Positions 8,808-17,224 of a stretch of DNA of 32,526 bases are shown one piece after another (the first letter of the stretch is position 1; every line of letters starts with the position of its first letter). A model generated the notes under the pieces. That model was not told where the DNA came from. It searched no databases and saw only the letters and a list, made by a program, of their open reading frames with translations. The position numbers were made by a program, and so were the translations under genes. The DNA is from Brevibacillus massiliensis (lineage in GTDB: Bacteria; Bacillota; Bacilli; Brevibacillales; Brevibacillaceae): the NCBI RefSeq assembly GCF_000311785.1, contig NZ_HE978537.1:287083-319608 (forward strand). Direction: 5' to 3'.

Positions 8808-9245
8808 TTAGACAAGTGCCGCGTAGCGATTCTCCGGACAGCACTCCTTCAGGCACAAGCGCTGTTTCACTTCCTTGTTGACCAAATATTTCGGATACTC
8901 GCCATGCAGCAGCACATCGGCAACCCCCATCGCCGCCTTGGCCCTCATCTCCGCAGCAGCTTCCTCCGAATACCAGGCGACATGCGGCGTGAGGATCACG
9001 TTTTCCATCGCCAGCAGCGGGTTGTCCGGCGGGATCGGTTCGCGCTCGACCACATCCAGTGCCGCTCCGGCAATCCTGCCCGCCTGCAGCGCCGCGATCA
9101 GCGCCCGCTCGTCGATCACAGGCCCCCGCGAGGTGTTGATAACGATCGCTCCTGCTTTCATGGCGGCAAACTGCTGCTCCCCGATCAGCCCTTCCGTCGC
9201 CTGGGTCAGCGGCGCATGAACCGAGATGATATCGGCGCTCCCACA
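8808..9245. repeat. Direct repeat copy 2 (about 438 bp)
   Basis: Partner of the repeat at 2566-3003, in the same orientation and about 6.2 kb apart. It forms the 3' part of the intact dehydrogenase gene. Most differences between the copies are silent: about 20 base changes give four amino-acid changes. Confidence 0.9.
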
Positions 9246-9833
9246 CAGCTCATCCAGGGTGACCAGCTTCACCCCGCTTGCCGCTGCCACCGCTTCCGGA
9301 ATATACGGATCACAGGCGATGACGCGAAGTCCGAGCGGTTTCACCTTTTGCGCCAGCGCTTGCGGGATATTTCCAAAGCCAACCAGCCCGAGCGTCCTGC
9401 CCCGCAGCCTCACAATCGGCTGGGTCACCTTGAAATCCCAAACACCGCTCTTGACGGCTTGATTGGCGAGGGCGATCTTGCGCGTCCATGCGAGCATCAG
9501 CGCGAGGGCGTGGTCGGACACTTCGTCCATGCAGTAATCCGGCACGTTGGCTACGCAGATCCCTTTTTCCGTTGCCGCCTGCAGATCAACCGTGTTGACG
9601 CCCACGCCGTAGCGGGTGATCACCCGGCAGGCTTCCAGCCGTTCGATCACCTTGCGGCTGATCGGGGCGTACTGGTTGATCAGCGCGTCGGCATCCCGGC
9701 AGGCGGCGATCACGTCTTCCTCCGTCCGGCACTGCGCGGGGACCAGTTGGATCCGCTCACTGCTCAGCACCTGCTCTTCGTACCGCAAATCGGCAAATTC
9801 CCAATCCGTAACGACAACCTTCCACTTCCGCAA
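8808..9833 (-). CDS. D-isomer-specific 2-hydroxyacid dehydrogenase (SerA/CtBP-like)
   Basis: NAD(P)-dependent 2-ketoacid reductase or 2-hydroxyacid dehydrogenase of 341 aa. The substrate domain covers about residues 1-105 and 290-341, and the Rossmann domain about 106-289 with loop GFGNIP (152-157). Catalytic residues are Arg236 (NTSRGP), Glu265 (VEREP) and His284 (TPHVAW). The third glycine of GxGxxG is replaced by Pro, as in some C-terminal-binding-protein-like members. The best start is TTG 9833, with GAGGAGGG 7 nt upstream; an ATG seven bases upstream is out of frame. It begins 13 bp after the DctM stop, so it is translationally close to TRAP system 2. Its last 438 bp are duplicated at 2566-3003. 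Substrate not determinable. Confidence 0.9.
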   Translation of the reverse strand: MRKWKVVVTDWEFADLRYEEQVLSSERIQLVPAQCRTEEDVIAACRDADALINQYAPISRKVIERLEACRVITRYGVGVNTVDLQAATEKGICVANVPDYCMDEVSDHALALMLAWTRKIALANQAVKSGVWDFKVTQPIVRLRGRTLGLVGFGNIPQALAQKVKPLGLRVIACDPYIPEAVAAASGVKLVTLDELCGSADIISVHAPLTQATEGLIGEQQFAAMKAGAIVINTSRGPVIDERALIAALQAGRIAGAALDVVEREPIPPDNPLLAMENVILTPHVAWYSEEAAAEMRAKAAMGVADVLLHGEYPKYLVNKEVKQRLCLKECCPENRYAALV

Positions 9834-9846
9834 ATCTCATCCCTCC

Positions 9847-11124
9847 TCAGGTTAACCAGTGCAGCGGTACCGTAATGAGTGACGGGAACAGAATCAACAA
9901 GATCAGGACCAGGATCTCCACCAGCAAAAACGGCCAGACCCCTCTCATGATGTCCTCCATGCTGATTCTTCCGACACCGCAGGCCACGTTGAGCACCGTG
10001 CCGACCGGCGGCGTCAACAAGCCGATACAGGTGTTCACGATAAACAAAACGCCAAAATAGATCGGGTCGATGCCCGCCTTTTCAATAATGGGCATCAGCA
10101 CCGGGGTCAGGATCAAAATGGTCGGCGTCAAATCCATCGCGGTGCCCACCAGCAGGACGATCGCATTGATCACAACCAATAGCATCAGCGGATTTTCTAC
10201 CAGCGGCCCCAACAATTCTGTCAGCTGCAGCGGAATGTTGGCCACCGTGATGAGCCAGGCGGAGACCATCGCAGCCGCCGCCAGAAACATCACGACACTG
10301 GTCGTCTTGGCTGAGACGATCAAGATGGAGTAAAGCTTCCGGATCGGCAGCTCCCGGTACACCGCCACTCCGACAAACAGGGCGTAAAAAGCGGCTACTA
10401 CCGCCGCTTCCGTAGGCGTAAATACCCCTCCGCGCAGTCCCCCGACGATAATCACCGGCAGGATCAAGGCCCAGACTGCGCCCTTCGCCGCGTCCAGTAT
10501 CTCCTTGGGCGATTTGCGCGGGTAAACGTCGTATTTCCCTCCTCTGGCTACTACGCCCCAGGTGACCATCAGTCCGATGCCGATCAGCAGTCCCGGCACG
10601 ATCCCCGCCATGAACAGCTTGGTGATTGAAAGTCCGCTGGTGACGCCAAAGATGATCATGGGTATGCTCGGGGGAATCACGGGAGCGATAATGCCGCCCG
10701 CAGCGATCAATCCTGTTGAACGGTTCCGGTCGTACCCCGCCTTCACCATCATGGGAATCAGGATCGCCCCGAGGGCAGCGGTGTCGGCCACGGCAGAACC
10801 AGACAATCCGGCGAACAGGATGCTGGCCAGAATCGCCACGTAGCCCAACCCGCCGCGGATGTGGCCGACCAACGCCAGCGCCAGTGTGATGATTCGCTTG
10901 GAAATGCCGCCCGCGTTCATCAATTCGCCTGCCAGGATGAAAAACGGGATCGCCATCAGGGGAAAATTATCCGCACCGTTAATCAGGTTTTGCGCGATAA
11001 TTTGGCTGTCAAAGATGTCCATGTACAACATCAGGGCGACCCCGCTGAAGAGCAAGGCGAAGGCAATCGGCATACCCAGCGCCATCACTCCCAATAGAGA
11101 ACCGAGAAATATGCCCAGCGTCAT
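9847..11124 (-). CDS. dctM: TRAP transporter large permease DctM (system 2)
   Basis: Integral membrane subunit of 425 aa that forms the sodium- or proton-coupled translocation path of a TRAP importer. It is hydrophobic throughout, with about 12 predicted membrane helices. Family motifs include IPFFILAGELMNAGGIS, LSGSAVADTAALG and IIAPVIPPSIPMIIFGV, plus a C-terminal TPPVGTVLNVACGVG. The start ATG at 11122-11124 directly abuts the DctQ stop codon (TAG-ATG), implying coupled translation. The downstream neighbour is the hydroxyacid dehydrogenase, 13 bp away. Confidence 0.96.
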   Translation of the reverse strand: MTLGIFLGSLLGVMALGMPIAFALLFSGVALMLYMDIFDSQIIAQNLINGADNFPLMAIPFFILAGELMNAGGISKRIITLALALVGHIRGGLGYVAILASILFAGLSGSAVADTAALGAILIPMMVKAGYDRNRSTGLIAAGGIIAPVIPPSIPMIIFGVTSGLSITKLFMAGIVPGLLIGIGLMVTWGVVARGGKYDVYPRKSPKEILDAAKGAVWALILPVIIVGGLRGGVFTPTEAAVVAAFYALFVGVAVYRELPIRKLYSILIVSAKTTSVVMFLAAAAMVSAWLITVANIPLQLTELLGPLVENPLMLLVVINAIVLLVGTAMDLTPTILILTPVLMPIIEKAGIDPIYFGVLFIVNTCIGLLTPPVGTVLNVACGVGRISMEDIMRGVWPFLLVEILVLILLILFPSLITVPLHWLT

Positions 11125-11676
11125 CTATCTCCCGCCCTCCTGCATGACCCCGCGGCCCGCTGCCGGCAATTCTTCTGCGGATTCGCCCGTCCGGTCGATT
11201 TCCTCAACGGCCCGATTGCCAAACAGCACCCGGTACAGCTTGGCGACGATAATGATGGCCATGCATACACTCGAGACGATCCCGATCCCGTACACATAAC
11301 TGAGCGGCAAGCCGGTGGCCGGAGCGGTGCTGTCCATGTTGATCAGGGTCATTTTCCAGCTGCCGTCCATAACCAGCCAGAGCACGTAGAGGAGAATCAC
11401 ATGGGTGATCACGAACACCACTTTTTTCATCAGCGGCGAGAGTTTCTTCACAACCATGTCAACGCCCAGATGCTCGTTGTCCTGCAAAGCGCCGATCGCC
11501 CCCAGGAAGGTCAGCCAGACAAACAGGAAGCGCGACATCTCTTCCGACCAGGTGATCCCCGAGTTGAACAGATAGCGCAGGACGACGTTGCCGAAGACGA
11601 GAATGGCCATGAAAGTCAATGCAAGGGCGATGGCGCCATTCAGCAGCCCATTCAGGATTTTCGAAGTTTTTCCCAC
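11125..11676 (-). CDS. dctQ: TRAP transporter small permease DctQ (system 2)
   Basis: Small membrane subunit of 183 aa that joins DctP and DctM. It has four predicted membrane helices and the DctQ landmark region around VLRYLFNSGITWSEEMSRF. The charged C-terminal tail (about residues 150-183) is longer than usual. GTG start at 11676 with GGAGGAG nine bases upstream. It lies 22 bp after DctP and is fused in frame order to DctM without a gap. Confidence 0.95.
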   Translation of the reverse strand: MGKTSKILNGLLNGAIALALTFMAILVFGNVVLRYLFNSGITWSEEMSRFLFVWLTFLGAIGALQDNEHLGVDMVVKKLSPLMKKVVFVITHVILLYVLWLVMDGSWKMTLINMDSTAPATGLPLSYVYGIGIVSSVCMAIIIVAKLYRVLFGNRAVEEIDRTGESAEELPAAGRGVMQEGGR

Positions 11677-11698
11677 CTTATCTCCTCCCTCTTATCAG

Positions 11699-12745
11699 CT
11701 ACTTCGCCTCCGCTTTGATTTTCTCCACCATTTCCCTTGCCCACGGATGCTCTTGATAGATTTCGTCATAAAGCGGTTGGACGGCAGCTTCCATCTCCCG
11801 TTTGAAGGCATCGTCGGGCTCGGTGAACCTGATTCCTTTTTCCAGGAGAAATTTCTTGTCGTCTTCGTAGCTTTTTTCCAGCAGTTCCCACTCGTAATCG
11901 GCGGACACCTTGGCCGCTTCCTCGATGATCTTTTGCTGGTCGGCTGTGAGCTGGTTCCAGAGTTTGGCGTTGATGATGTAGATATTGGGGCTGAACATGT
12001 GGCGGGACTCCAGCACATCGGACTGGACTTCATACCATCCCGAAGCTTTTAGCGTGGCAATCGGGTTGTCCTGGCCGTCGACCACTTTTTGCTCCAGTGC
12101 CGTAAACACTTCGGAAATCGGCATCGGCGTGACATTTGCCCCCAGCAGCTGGCCCAGTTTGATGTAGTTCGGGATGTTGGGCATCCTGATGCGCAGCCCT
12201 TTAAAATCGTCCATGCCGGCAATCGTCCTGTTGCTGGAGAACATCCGAAAGCCATTGGCGCTCCATGCCAGCGGGTGAACGCCGTGTTTGCTCTCCAGTT
12301 CCCCGGCCATCTCCTCGCCGATCGGGCCCTGAAAGACTTTTTTGGCATGGGCGAAGTCCTTGAACAGAAACGGCCATTCGCCAGCCGCCATTTTGGCGAT
12401 ATCAGCCTGCATGATCAACCCCGGTACCCCCAGCTCAATCGTCCCGTTGCGAACCCCGTCGTAAAATTCCTTTTCGGCCCCCAGCTTGCTGTTGTCGTAG
12501 ATTTGCACCTGCAGCGTGCCGCCCGACTTCTCTTCCACGATTTTTTTAAACTTTTCCCGCAGGGCGACGTTTTGCGGGTGGTCTGTCGCAAAGTAGTTGG
12601 CCACCTTCAAGATGTGCTTCTTGGCGGGCTTTTCCCCTCCCCCTTCTCCCGCCGAACCGCTTGCCGGCTTTTGGCCTCCACAGCCTGAGAGGAAAATGGC
12701 TGCGGTCAGAAGGAGCCCTGAGAGGATTGTGAGAGCTTTTTTCAC
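11699..12745 (-). CDS. dctP: TRAP transporter substrate-binding protein DctP (system 2)
   Basis: Extracytoplasmic binding lipoprotein of 348 aa for TRAP system 2. It has a signal peptide with lipobox FLSGC (Cys22), then a Gly/Ser/Lys-rich linker and the DctP fold. Landmarks are FKGLRIRMPNIP, with the carboxylate-binding Arg, and PISEVFTALEQKVVDGQDNPIATL. GTG start at 12745, with GGGGAGGG 7 nt upstream. It is clearly divergent from the other two DctP proteins in the binding-loop region, which suggests a different ligand. Its own DctQ and DctM follow immediately. Confidence 0.95.
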   Translation of the reverse strand: MKKALTILSGLLLTAAIFLSGCGGQKPASGSAGEGGGEKPAKKHILKVANYFATDHPQNVALREKFKKIVEEKSGGTLQVQIYDNSKLGAEKEFYDGVRNGTIELGVPGLIMQADIAKMAAGEWPFLFKDFAHAKKVFQGPIGEEMAGELESKHGVHPLAWSANGFRMFSSNRTIAGMDDFKGLRIRMPNIPNYIKLGQLLGANVTPMPISEVFTALEQKVVDGQDNPIATLKASGWYEVQSDVLESRHMFSPNIYIINAKLWNQLTADQQKIIEEAAKVSADYEWELLEKSYEDDKKFLLEKGIRFTEPDDAFKREMEAAVQPLYDEIYQEHPWAREMVEKIKAEAK

Positions 12746-12768
12746 CGTTCATCCCTCCCCATATGGTT

Positions 12769-13743
12769 TTATTGCTCTCTCAGCTCGGGGATCAGATCGG
12801 GAGGCACCTCTCCGCGAACAGCCAGTACCAGGTTTTTCGCCGCGGTCATCGCCATGTTGAACCGCGTCTGCCGGGTCGCCGAGCCAATATGGGGCAGAGT
12901 CACCACATTGGGCATGCCAAGCAGGGGATTGTCAGGTGAAACAGGCTCCTCGGCAAAAACATCGAGACCTGCCCCCCAGATCCGTTTCTCCCGCAGCGCT
13001 TCGATCAGTGCCGCCTCGTCCACTGTCTTGCCGCGCGACGTGTTGATAAAGATCGCCGTTTCCTTCATCAGGGCGAATTGCTCCCGCCCCATGAAATGCC
13101 TCGTCTCTTCATTGAGCGGGATCATCAGGACGACGAAGTCGCTTTGCCGCAGGAGGTCCTCCAGGGAACGGTAGGACACGCCCAGCTTCTCCTCAGCATC
13201 CAGCTTTCGCCTGCGGTTGTAGTAGAGCACCTCCATGCCAAAGCCGTACTTTCCCCGTACCGCAATCGCTTCGCCAATTCTCCCCATGCCGATGATGCCG
13301 AGCGTCTTTTTGTGCACATCCACTCCAAAGAGCCACTCGTCGCTTGAATTCCGCCATTTGCCTTTCTTGACGTGCCGATCCAGCTCGGGCACTCTCCTGG
13401 CGGTTGATAAAATGAGCGCAAAGGCCAGATCGGCGACCGTCTCGTCCAGGACGTACGGCGTGTTCGTCCCCATCACGCCCAGGGCTTTCATCGCTTTCCA
13501 ATCCATGTTGTTGTAGCCGACCGAAATATTGCTGACCACCTTCAAGCGGGGGGCGCGGTCGAGCAATTCGCTGTCGATCTGTCCGCCGACCACCAACAAT
13601 CCTTCCGCATCCGCGATCTCTTTCAACAGTCGATCGCGGGAAATCGGTTCGTCTCCCTCCCATTTGCGATAGCGGCAGTGCTCGGCGATATACGCTTCCA
13701 CTTCCGCTGGTACCTTCGCAGCGATAAAGACATGTGGCTTCAT
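12769..13743 (-). CDS. 2-ketoacid reductase, GhrB/GyaR-type D-2-hydroxyacid dehydrogenase
   Basis: 324-aa cytoplasmic oxidoreductase related to glyoxylate, hydroxypyruvate and 2-ketogluconate reductases. The Rossmann loop is GMGRIG (152-157). Catalytic residues are Arg237 (NTSRGK), Glu266 (DVFAEEP) and His285 (LPHIGSAT). NRRRK after the second strand (about 176-180) suggests a preference for NADPH. The start is ATG 13743, because AAGGAGG lies 7 nt upstream; the extra residues of the longer frame have no ribosome site. It sits between the MFS carrier (24-bp gap) and TRAP system 2 in unit 2. It probably interconverts a keto acid and a hydroxy acid entering by these transporters. Confidence 0.93.
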   Translation of the reverse strand: MKPHVFIAAKVPAEVEAYIAEHCRYRKWEGDEPISRDRLLKEIADAEGLLVVGGQIDSELLDRAPRLKVVSNISVGYNNMDWKAMKALGVMGTNTPYVLDETVADLAFALILSTARRVPELDRHVKKGKWRNSSDEWLFGVDVHKKTLGIIGMGRIGEAIAVRGKYGFGMEVLYYNRRRKLDAEEKLGVSYRSLEDLLRQSDFVVLMIPLNEETRHFMGREQFALMKETAIFINTSRGKTVDEAALIEALREKRIWGAGLDVFAEEPVSPDNPLLGMPNVVTLPHIGSATRQTRFNMAMTAAKNLVLAVRGEVPPDLIPELREQ

Positions 13744-13766
13744 GGCCAACCTCCTTGTCCGCATGG

Positions 13767-15077
13767 TCACACGTTTCTATCTTCAATCGGATCCTTCACG
13801 ATAAACCAGTAACACAGTGCCGCACATCCGGCGATGATGCCGCCGGACACGAAAGCCAGCAGGTAGGAACCGGTCGCATCGACGATAAAGCCGGCCACAA
13901 CCGGAGAGAACGCGCCGCCAAAGTATCCGCCGAAGTTTTGGATCGACCCCACGGAAGCGACCAATGCGGGCGGAGCTACATCCCCTGCCATGGCCCAGGC
14001 GCTGCCGGTGATCGCGGAGATAAAGAGAAGCGCGAGCGTGAGCAGCGTTAGGGTGATCGCGATGCCCTGCACAAACGGGATGAGGATGACAACGACGGCA
14101 GCAGCCAGCGAGCAAACGCTGATCAGGCTCCGTTTGGCGTTGATCGGTGTACTGATTCCCTTATCCACCAGCTTTTTCGTGACGAATCCTCCAAAGATGT
14201 TTCCAAAAATGCCGCCGATCCATGGAATGCTGGCGTAGATGCCGAGCTCCTGCAGCGAGATGTGATGGGCTTCTACCAGATACAGCGGCAGGAAAACGAG
14301 GAAAATGTTCCAGATCCAGATGGTGCAGAAAAAACCGAGGATCATGCCCCAGACGCTTCTGTAGGTGAACAGCGTCCGCCATTTGATGCGGGTTTGCCCG
14401 ATGCCCTGTTCGGTACCGGCCCCGTCTGCCTGGATGTAGGCCCTCTCCTCCTCCGACAGCCTGCGGCTTTGATCCGGGTTTTTATAAAACAGCAGGAAAA
14501 GGATGGCAAACACGATCCCAATTGCACCCGTAATGTAAAACAGCGCCCGCCAACCAAAGCTGACCAACAGAAACACGAGAATCGGAGGAGCGATCGCAGG
14601 TCCCCATTTGGACGAGGAGTCCCAGAAACCCGTCGCCAAGCCCCGCTCTTTTTTCGGAAACCAGTTGGCGGTGATCTTGGCCGCAGTTGGGAAACAGGGG
14701 GCTTCCCCAATGCCAAGCAGAAGCCTGGCCGCAATAAAGGAAGACATTTTGCTGACAGCGCCCGTCAGAAACGTGGCGAAACTCCACCAGATCACTGCAA
14801 TGGAATACACTTTCTTCGTTCCGAACCGGTCGATCAACCATCCGGAAGGCAGCTGCATCAGCGCGTATGACCAGGAAAATACCGTTCCCATCAGCCCGAT
14901 GTCTGTCTTTGTCAGCCCCAGTTCTTTCATCATTTCCGGGGCCGCAATGGACAGATTCGCCCTGTCCAGGTAATTGATGATTCCCCCGATCAACAGCCAA
15001 ATGACGACTGTCCAGCGGAAGTTCTTCCTCGTCTCCAACGGAAGGCTCTCTTTTCGCGGCGCCAACGGTGTGCTCAT
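13767..15077 (-). CDS. MFS transporter, ACS family (sugar-acid:H+ symporter-like)
   Basis: Membrane carrier of 436 aa with about 12 predicted helices. It resembles the anion:cation symporter family that includes hexuronate, glucarate and galactonate carriers (ExuT, GudP, DgoT). Landmarks are INYLDRANLSIAAPEM in helix 1 and motif A PSGWLIDRFGTKK between helices 2 and 3. LLGIGEAPCFPTAAK lies in helix 4, and WFPKKERGLATGFWDSSS follows it. The ATG at 15077 is preceded by AGGAGGAG. It is the first gene of unit 2, behind a roughly 190-nt leader holding a cre site and palindromes. The exact substrate is not deducible; an organic or sugar acid is likely. Confidence 0.93.
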   Translation of the reverse strand: MSTPLAPRKESLPLETRKNFRWTVVIWLLIGGIINYLDRANLSIAAPEMMKELGLTKTDIGLMGTVFSWSYALMQLPSGWLIDRFGTKKVYSIAVIWWSFATFLTGAVSKMSSFIAARLLLGIGEAPCFPTAAKITANWFPKKERGLATGFWDSSSKWGPAIAPPILVFLLVSFGWRALFYITGAIGIVFAILFLLFYKNPDQSRRLSEEERAYIQADGAGTEQGIGQTRIKWRTLFTYRSVWGMILGFFCTIWIWNIFLVFLPLYLVEAHHISLQELGIYASIPWIGGIFGNIFGGFVTKKLVDKGISTPINAKRSLISVCSLAAAVVVILIPFVQGIAITLTLLTLALLFISAITGSAWAMAGDVAPPALVASVGSIQNFGGYFGGAFSPVVAGFIVDATGSYLLAFVSGGIIAGCAALCYWFIVKDPIEDRNV

Positions 15078-15131
15078 GGGATCTCCTCCTTCTTGTTTGC
15101 CAAATCAATGCCTTCAGTTTGTTCTGTGTTA

Positions 15132-15146
15132 TAAAACAATGTTTTA
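15132..15146. promoter_or_regulatory. Perfect palindrome, KdgR/IclR-type operator candidate
   Basis: TAAAACA-A-TGTTTTA is a perfect inverted repeat of 7-bp arms about a single central base, located 55 bp before the MFS start codon. It resembles the AAAACAnnGTTTT core of KdgR-type (IclR-family) boxes. The IclR regulator at 3307-4080 ends the same unit, so self-linked control is plausible. Inference only. Confidence 0.5.
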
Positions 15147-15177
15147 CCATGTACCCTCCAAAGAACGAACAAAACAA

Positions 15178-15192
15178 TTGCAAGCGCTGTCA
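15178..15192. promoter_or_regulatory. cre site (CcpA) in unit 2 leader
   Basis: TTGCAAGCGCTGTCA matches the Bacillus cre consensus WTGNAANCGNWNNCW at every specified position. It lies downstream of the predicted start of transcription and would act as a roadblock for glucose repression of the MFS/TRAP operon. Confidence 0.7.
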
Positions 15193-15214
15193 TGTTCCTT
15201 TTGGTATTATCATG

Positions 15215-15229
15215 TAAAACAAAGTTTTT
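15215..15229. promoter_or_regulatory. Second, degenerate copy of the TAAAACA palindrome
   Basis: TAAAACA-A-AGTTTTT shares the left arm and spacing of the perfect palindrome at 15132-15146, with two mismatches in the right arm. The two centres are 83 bp apart, which could allow cooperative binding. Confidence 0.3.
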
Positions 15230-15273
15230 TATTGATGTAATATTGTTTCTATTCAGTATTTTCTGTAACAAAT

Positions 15274-15302
15274 ATACTAGCTATCGCCCCAAAACATGTC
15301 AA
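15274..15302 (-). promoter_or_regulatory. Sigma-A promoter of unit 2
   Basis: On the minus strand, TTGACA (15297-15302, perfect) is followed after 17 bp by TAGTAT (15274-15279, 4/6). The predicted transcript starts near 15267 and has a leader of about 190 nt before the MFS gene. Confidence 0.6.
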
Positions 15303-15377
15303 TAAAATCACCTCCAGTTTCTTCCTTGACACATTTCCCGTTCTCTTATCTTGTTTTTTCGCCGGGGAAGACAACAT

Positions 15378-16652
15378 TTACTTGAACAGGTTAGGCAGCC
15401 ACAGGGAAATCTGCGGAATGTAGCTGACCAGGAGCAAATCTGCGATCAGGACAAAAATGAAGGGCAGGACCCCTTTTGTTATCTCTTCCAACGAGATTTT
15501 GGCGATTTGGCAGGAGATAAACAAATTAACCCCAACCGGCGGCGTACACATGCCCATTGCCAGGTTTACGATCATGACCAACCCGAAATGCACCGGATCG
15601 ATCCCAAACTGCATGGCAACCGGCGTCAACAGGGGTGCCAGGATGATAATCGAGGCTCCGGTCTCAAAGAACATCCCGACGATAAACAAGAGCAAGTTGA
15701 CCAACAGCAGAAATACAATGGGATTGGTTGAAATCGTGGCAAAAAAGTCACCGACCATCTGCGGTACGCTTTCACGGCTGAGGATCCAGCCAAACAATCC
15801 CGCATTCGCAATAATAAACATGATAATCGAGGTTGTGATGACCGATTGACCGAGGATCGGGAGCAAATTCTTCCACTTTATTTCCTTATACACAAACATG
15901 CCGATCACAAAAGCATAGGCTACCGCCACCCCTGCGGCTTCCGTCGGTGTAAAGATCCCGCCGTAGATCCCCCCCAGGATGATAACCGGCATAATCAATG
16001 CGAGGCTCGCTTCTTTAAACGCCTGCCAACGGCCGGGCCAGCTCACCTTCTCCTCACTGGCGTAGTTCCGTTTTTTCGCGATGACATAGACGGTGATCAA
16101 CAGGGAAAAGCCGATTAACAGACCGGGGATCACCCCTGCGATAAACATGTCGCCTACGGAAGTCTCCGTCGATACGGCATACAGAATCATGGGAATGCTG
16201 GGCGGAATAATGACCCCCAACTCTCCTGATACAGCCTGCACGCCACCGGCAAAGTTGCGATGATAACCTCGCTTGATCATCGCCGGAATAAGAATGGTGC
16301 CCAGCGCCGCGACGGTAGCCGCGCTCGATCCGGATATCGCTCCGAAGAACATGGAGGTCACGACTGCCACCAACCCTAATCCGCCTTTGATGTGGCCGGT
16401 CAGCGAGTTGGCAAAATTGATCAGCCTCCTGGAAATCCCCCCTGATTCCATCAACGAACCCGCTAGAATAAAAAATGGAATCGCCATCAGCGGAAAGGAA
16501 TCAATGGAGGTAAATTCCCGTTGGGCCAGGATGAGGAGCGGGATTTGCCCTCCCCACCATACCGCGAGTACGGAAGCCAAGCCTAACGCGACCGCGATCG
16601 GCACCCCGAGAATGAGGAAGCCAAATAAGGAGATGAAGAGAATGGATGCCAT
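15378..16652 (-). CDS. dctM: TRAP transporter large permease DctM (system 1)
   Basis: 424-aa membrane subunit with about 12 predicted helices. Motifs are IPFFILAGSLMESGGIS, GAISGSSAATVAALG, GVIIPPSIPMILYAV and CTPPVGVNLFISC. It starts one base after the DctQ stop codon (TAG-ATG arrangement). It is the last gene of unit 1. No clear intrinsic terminator follows before the unit 2 promoter, so some read-through into unit 2 is possible. Confidence 0.96.
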   Translation of the reverse strand: MASILFISLFGFLILGVPIAVALGLASVLAVWWGGQIPLLILAQREFTSIDSFPLMAIPFFILAGSLMESGGISRRLINFANSLTGHIKGGLGLVAVVTSMFFGAISGSSAATVAALGTILIPAMIKRGYHRNFAGGVQAVSGELGVIIPPSIPMILYAVSTETSVGDMFIAGVIPGLLIGFSLLITVYVIAKKRNYASEEKVSWPGRWQAFKEASLALIMPVIILGGIYGGIFTPTEAAGVAVAYAFVIGMFVYKEIKWKNLLPILGQSVITTSIIMFIIANAGLFGWILSRESVPQMVGDFFATISTNPIVFLLLVNLLLFIVGMFFETGASIIILAPLLTPVAMQFGIDPVHFGLVMIVNLAMGMCTPPVGVNLFISCQIAKISLEEITKGVLPFIFVLIADLLLVSYIPQISLWLPNLFK

Positions 16653-17138
16653 CTACATCTCACCCTCCTTTTTGGAGAACATCTCCAGCAAAACGGTAAT
16701 CGCATTCATAATCAGAAGGACAGACCCGACGGGAATGCTGGCATATGCGACAGACATCGGCAGCTGCAGCGCGGCCAGCCGTTGGGTATGGACTTTCTCC
16801 ATCATGTCAAGTCCCTTGACCAGAAGCAGCACGAAGAAAATGATCGCCACGACATGTATGATCATTTTCAGGATCCTTCGTTTTTGCCGGGGGAGCCGCT
16901 CGGCAAGGAATTCCACCGCAATCATCTGCTGATGGCGCAGGGCCAGTCCCGCTCCCATAAAAACCGCATAGGCCATGATGATGCGGGCCAATTCTTCGGA
17001 CCAGGAAAGGGGAAGTCCCAGGAAGAAGCGGGAGAATATCTGGAAGATAATGATGACTGACATGATCCCCAGCAAGACGCCCAGCAGGATCAATATCCCC
17101 CGGTTGATGGAATCGATTAGCCTGATTATCGCGGTCAT
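16653..17138 (-). CDS. dctQ: TRAP transporter small permease DctQ (system 1)
   Basis: 161-aa small membrane subunit with four predicted helices and the landmark FSRFFLGLPLSWSEELARI. The ATG at 17136-17138 is preceded by AAGGGTGAG. It is separated from DctP by 86 bp that contain a strong hairpin, and its stop codon directly precedes the DctM start. Confidence 0.95.
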   Translation of the reverse strand: MTAIIRLIDSINRGILILLGVLLGIMSVIIIFQIFSRFFLGLPLSWSEELARIIMAYAVFMGAGLALRHQQMIAVEFLAERLPRQKRRILKMIIHVVAIIFFVLLLVKGLDMMEKVHTQRLAALQLPMSVAYASIPVGSVLLIMNAITVLLEMFSKKEGEM

Positions 17139-17180
17139 TTTCGCTCACCCTTTTCTTCTCTTGTATGTCGGCCGGCAGAA

Positions 17181-17201
17181 GGCAGAACGGACGATTCTGC
17201 C
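17181..17201 (-). other. Intercistronic hairpin between dctP and dctQ
   Basis: GGCAGAA and TTCTGCC form a perfect 7-bp stem around a 7-base loop, extended by GC-rich flanks, with no T-run. Such hairpins after binding-protein genes often protect the upstream mRNA and lower downstream expression, giving more DctP than DctQM. Function here is inferred. Confidence 0.5.
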
Positions 17202-17224
17202 CTCTCGCTGGCCATCGGCTGAAC

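Noticed and set aside
8628-9875. Plus-strand open frame of 415 codons
   Set aside because: Antisense to the dehydrogenase and DctP genes, which have clear motifs, signal peptides and ribosome sites.
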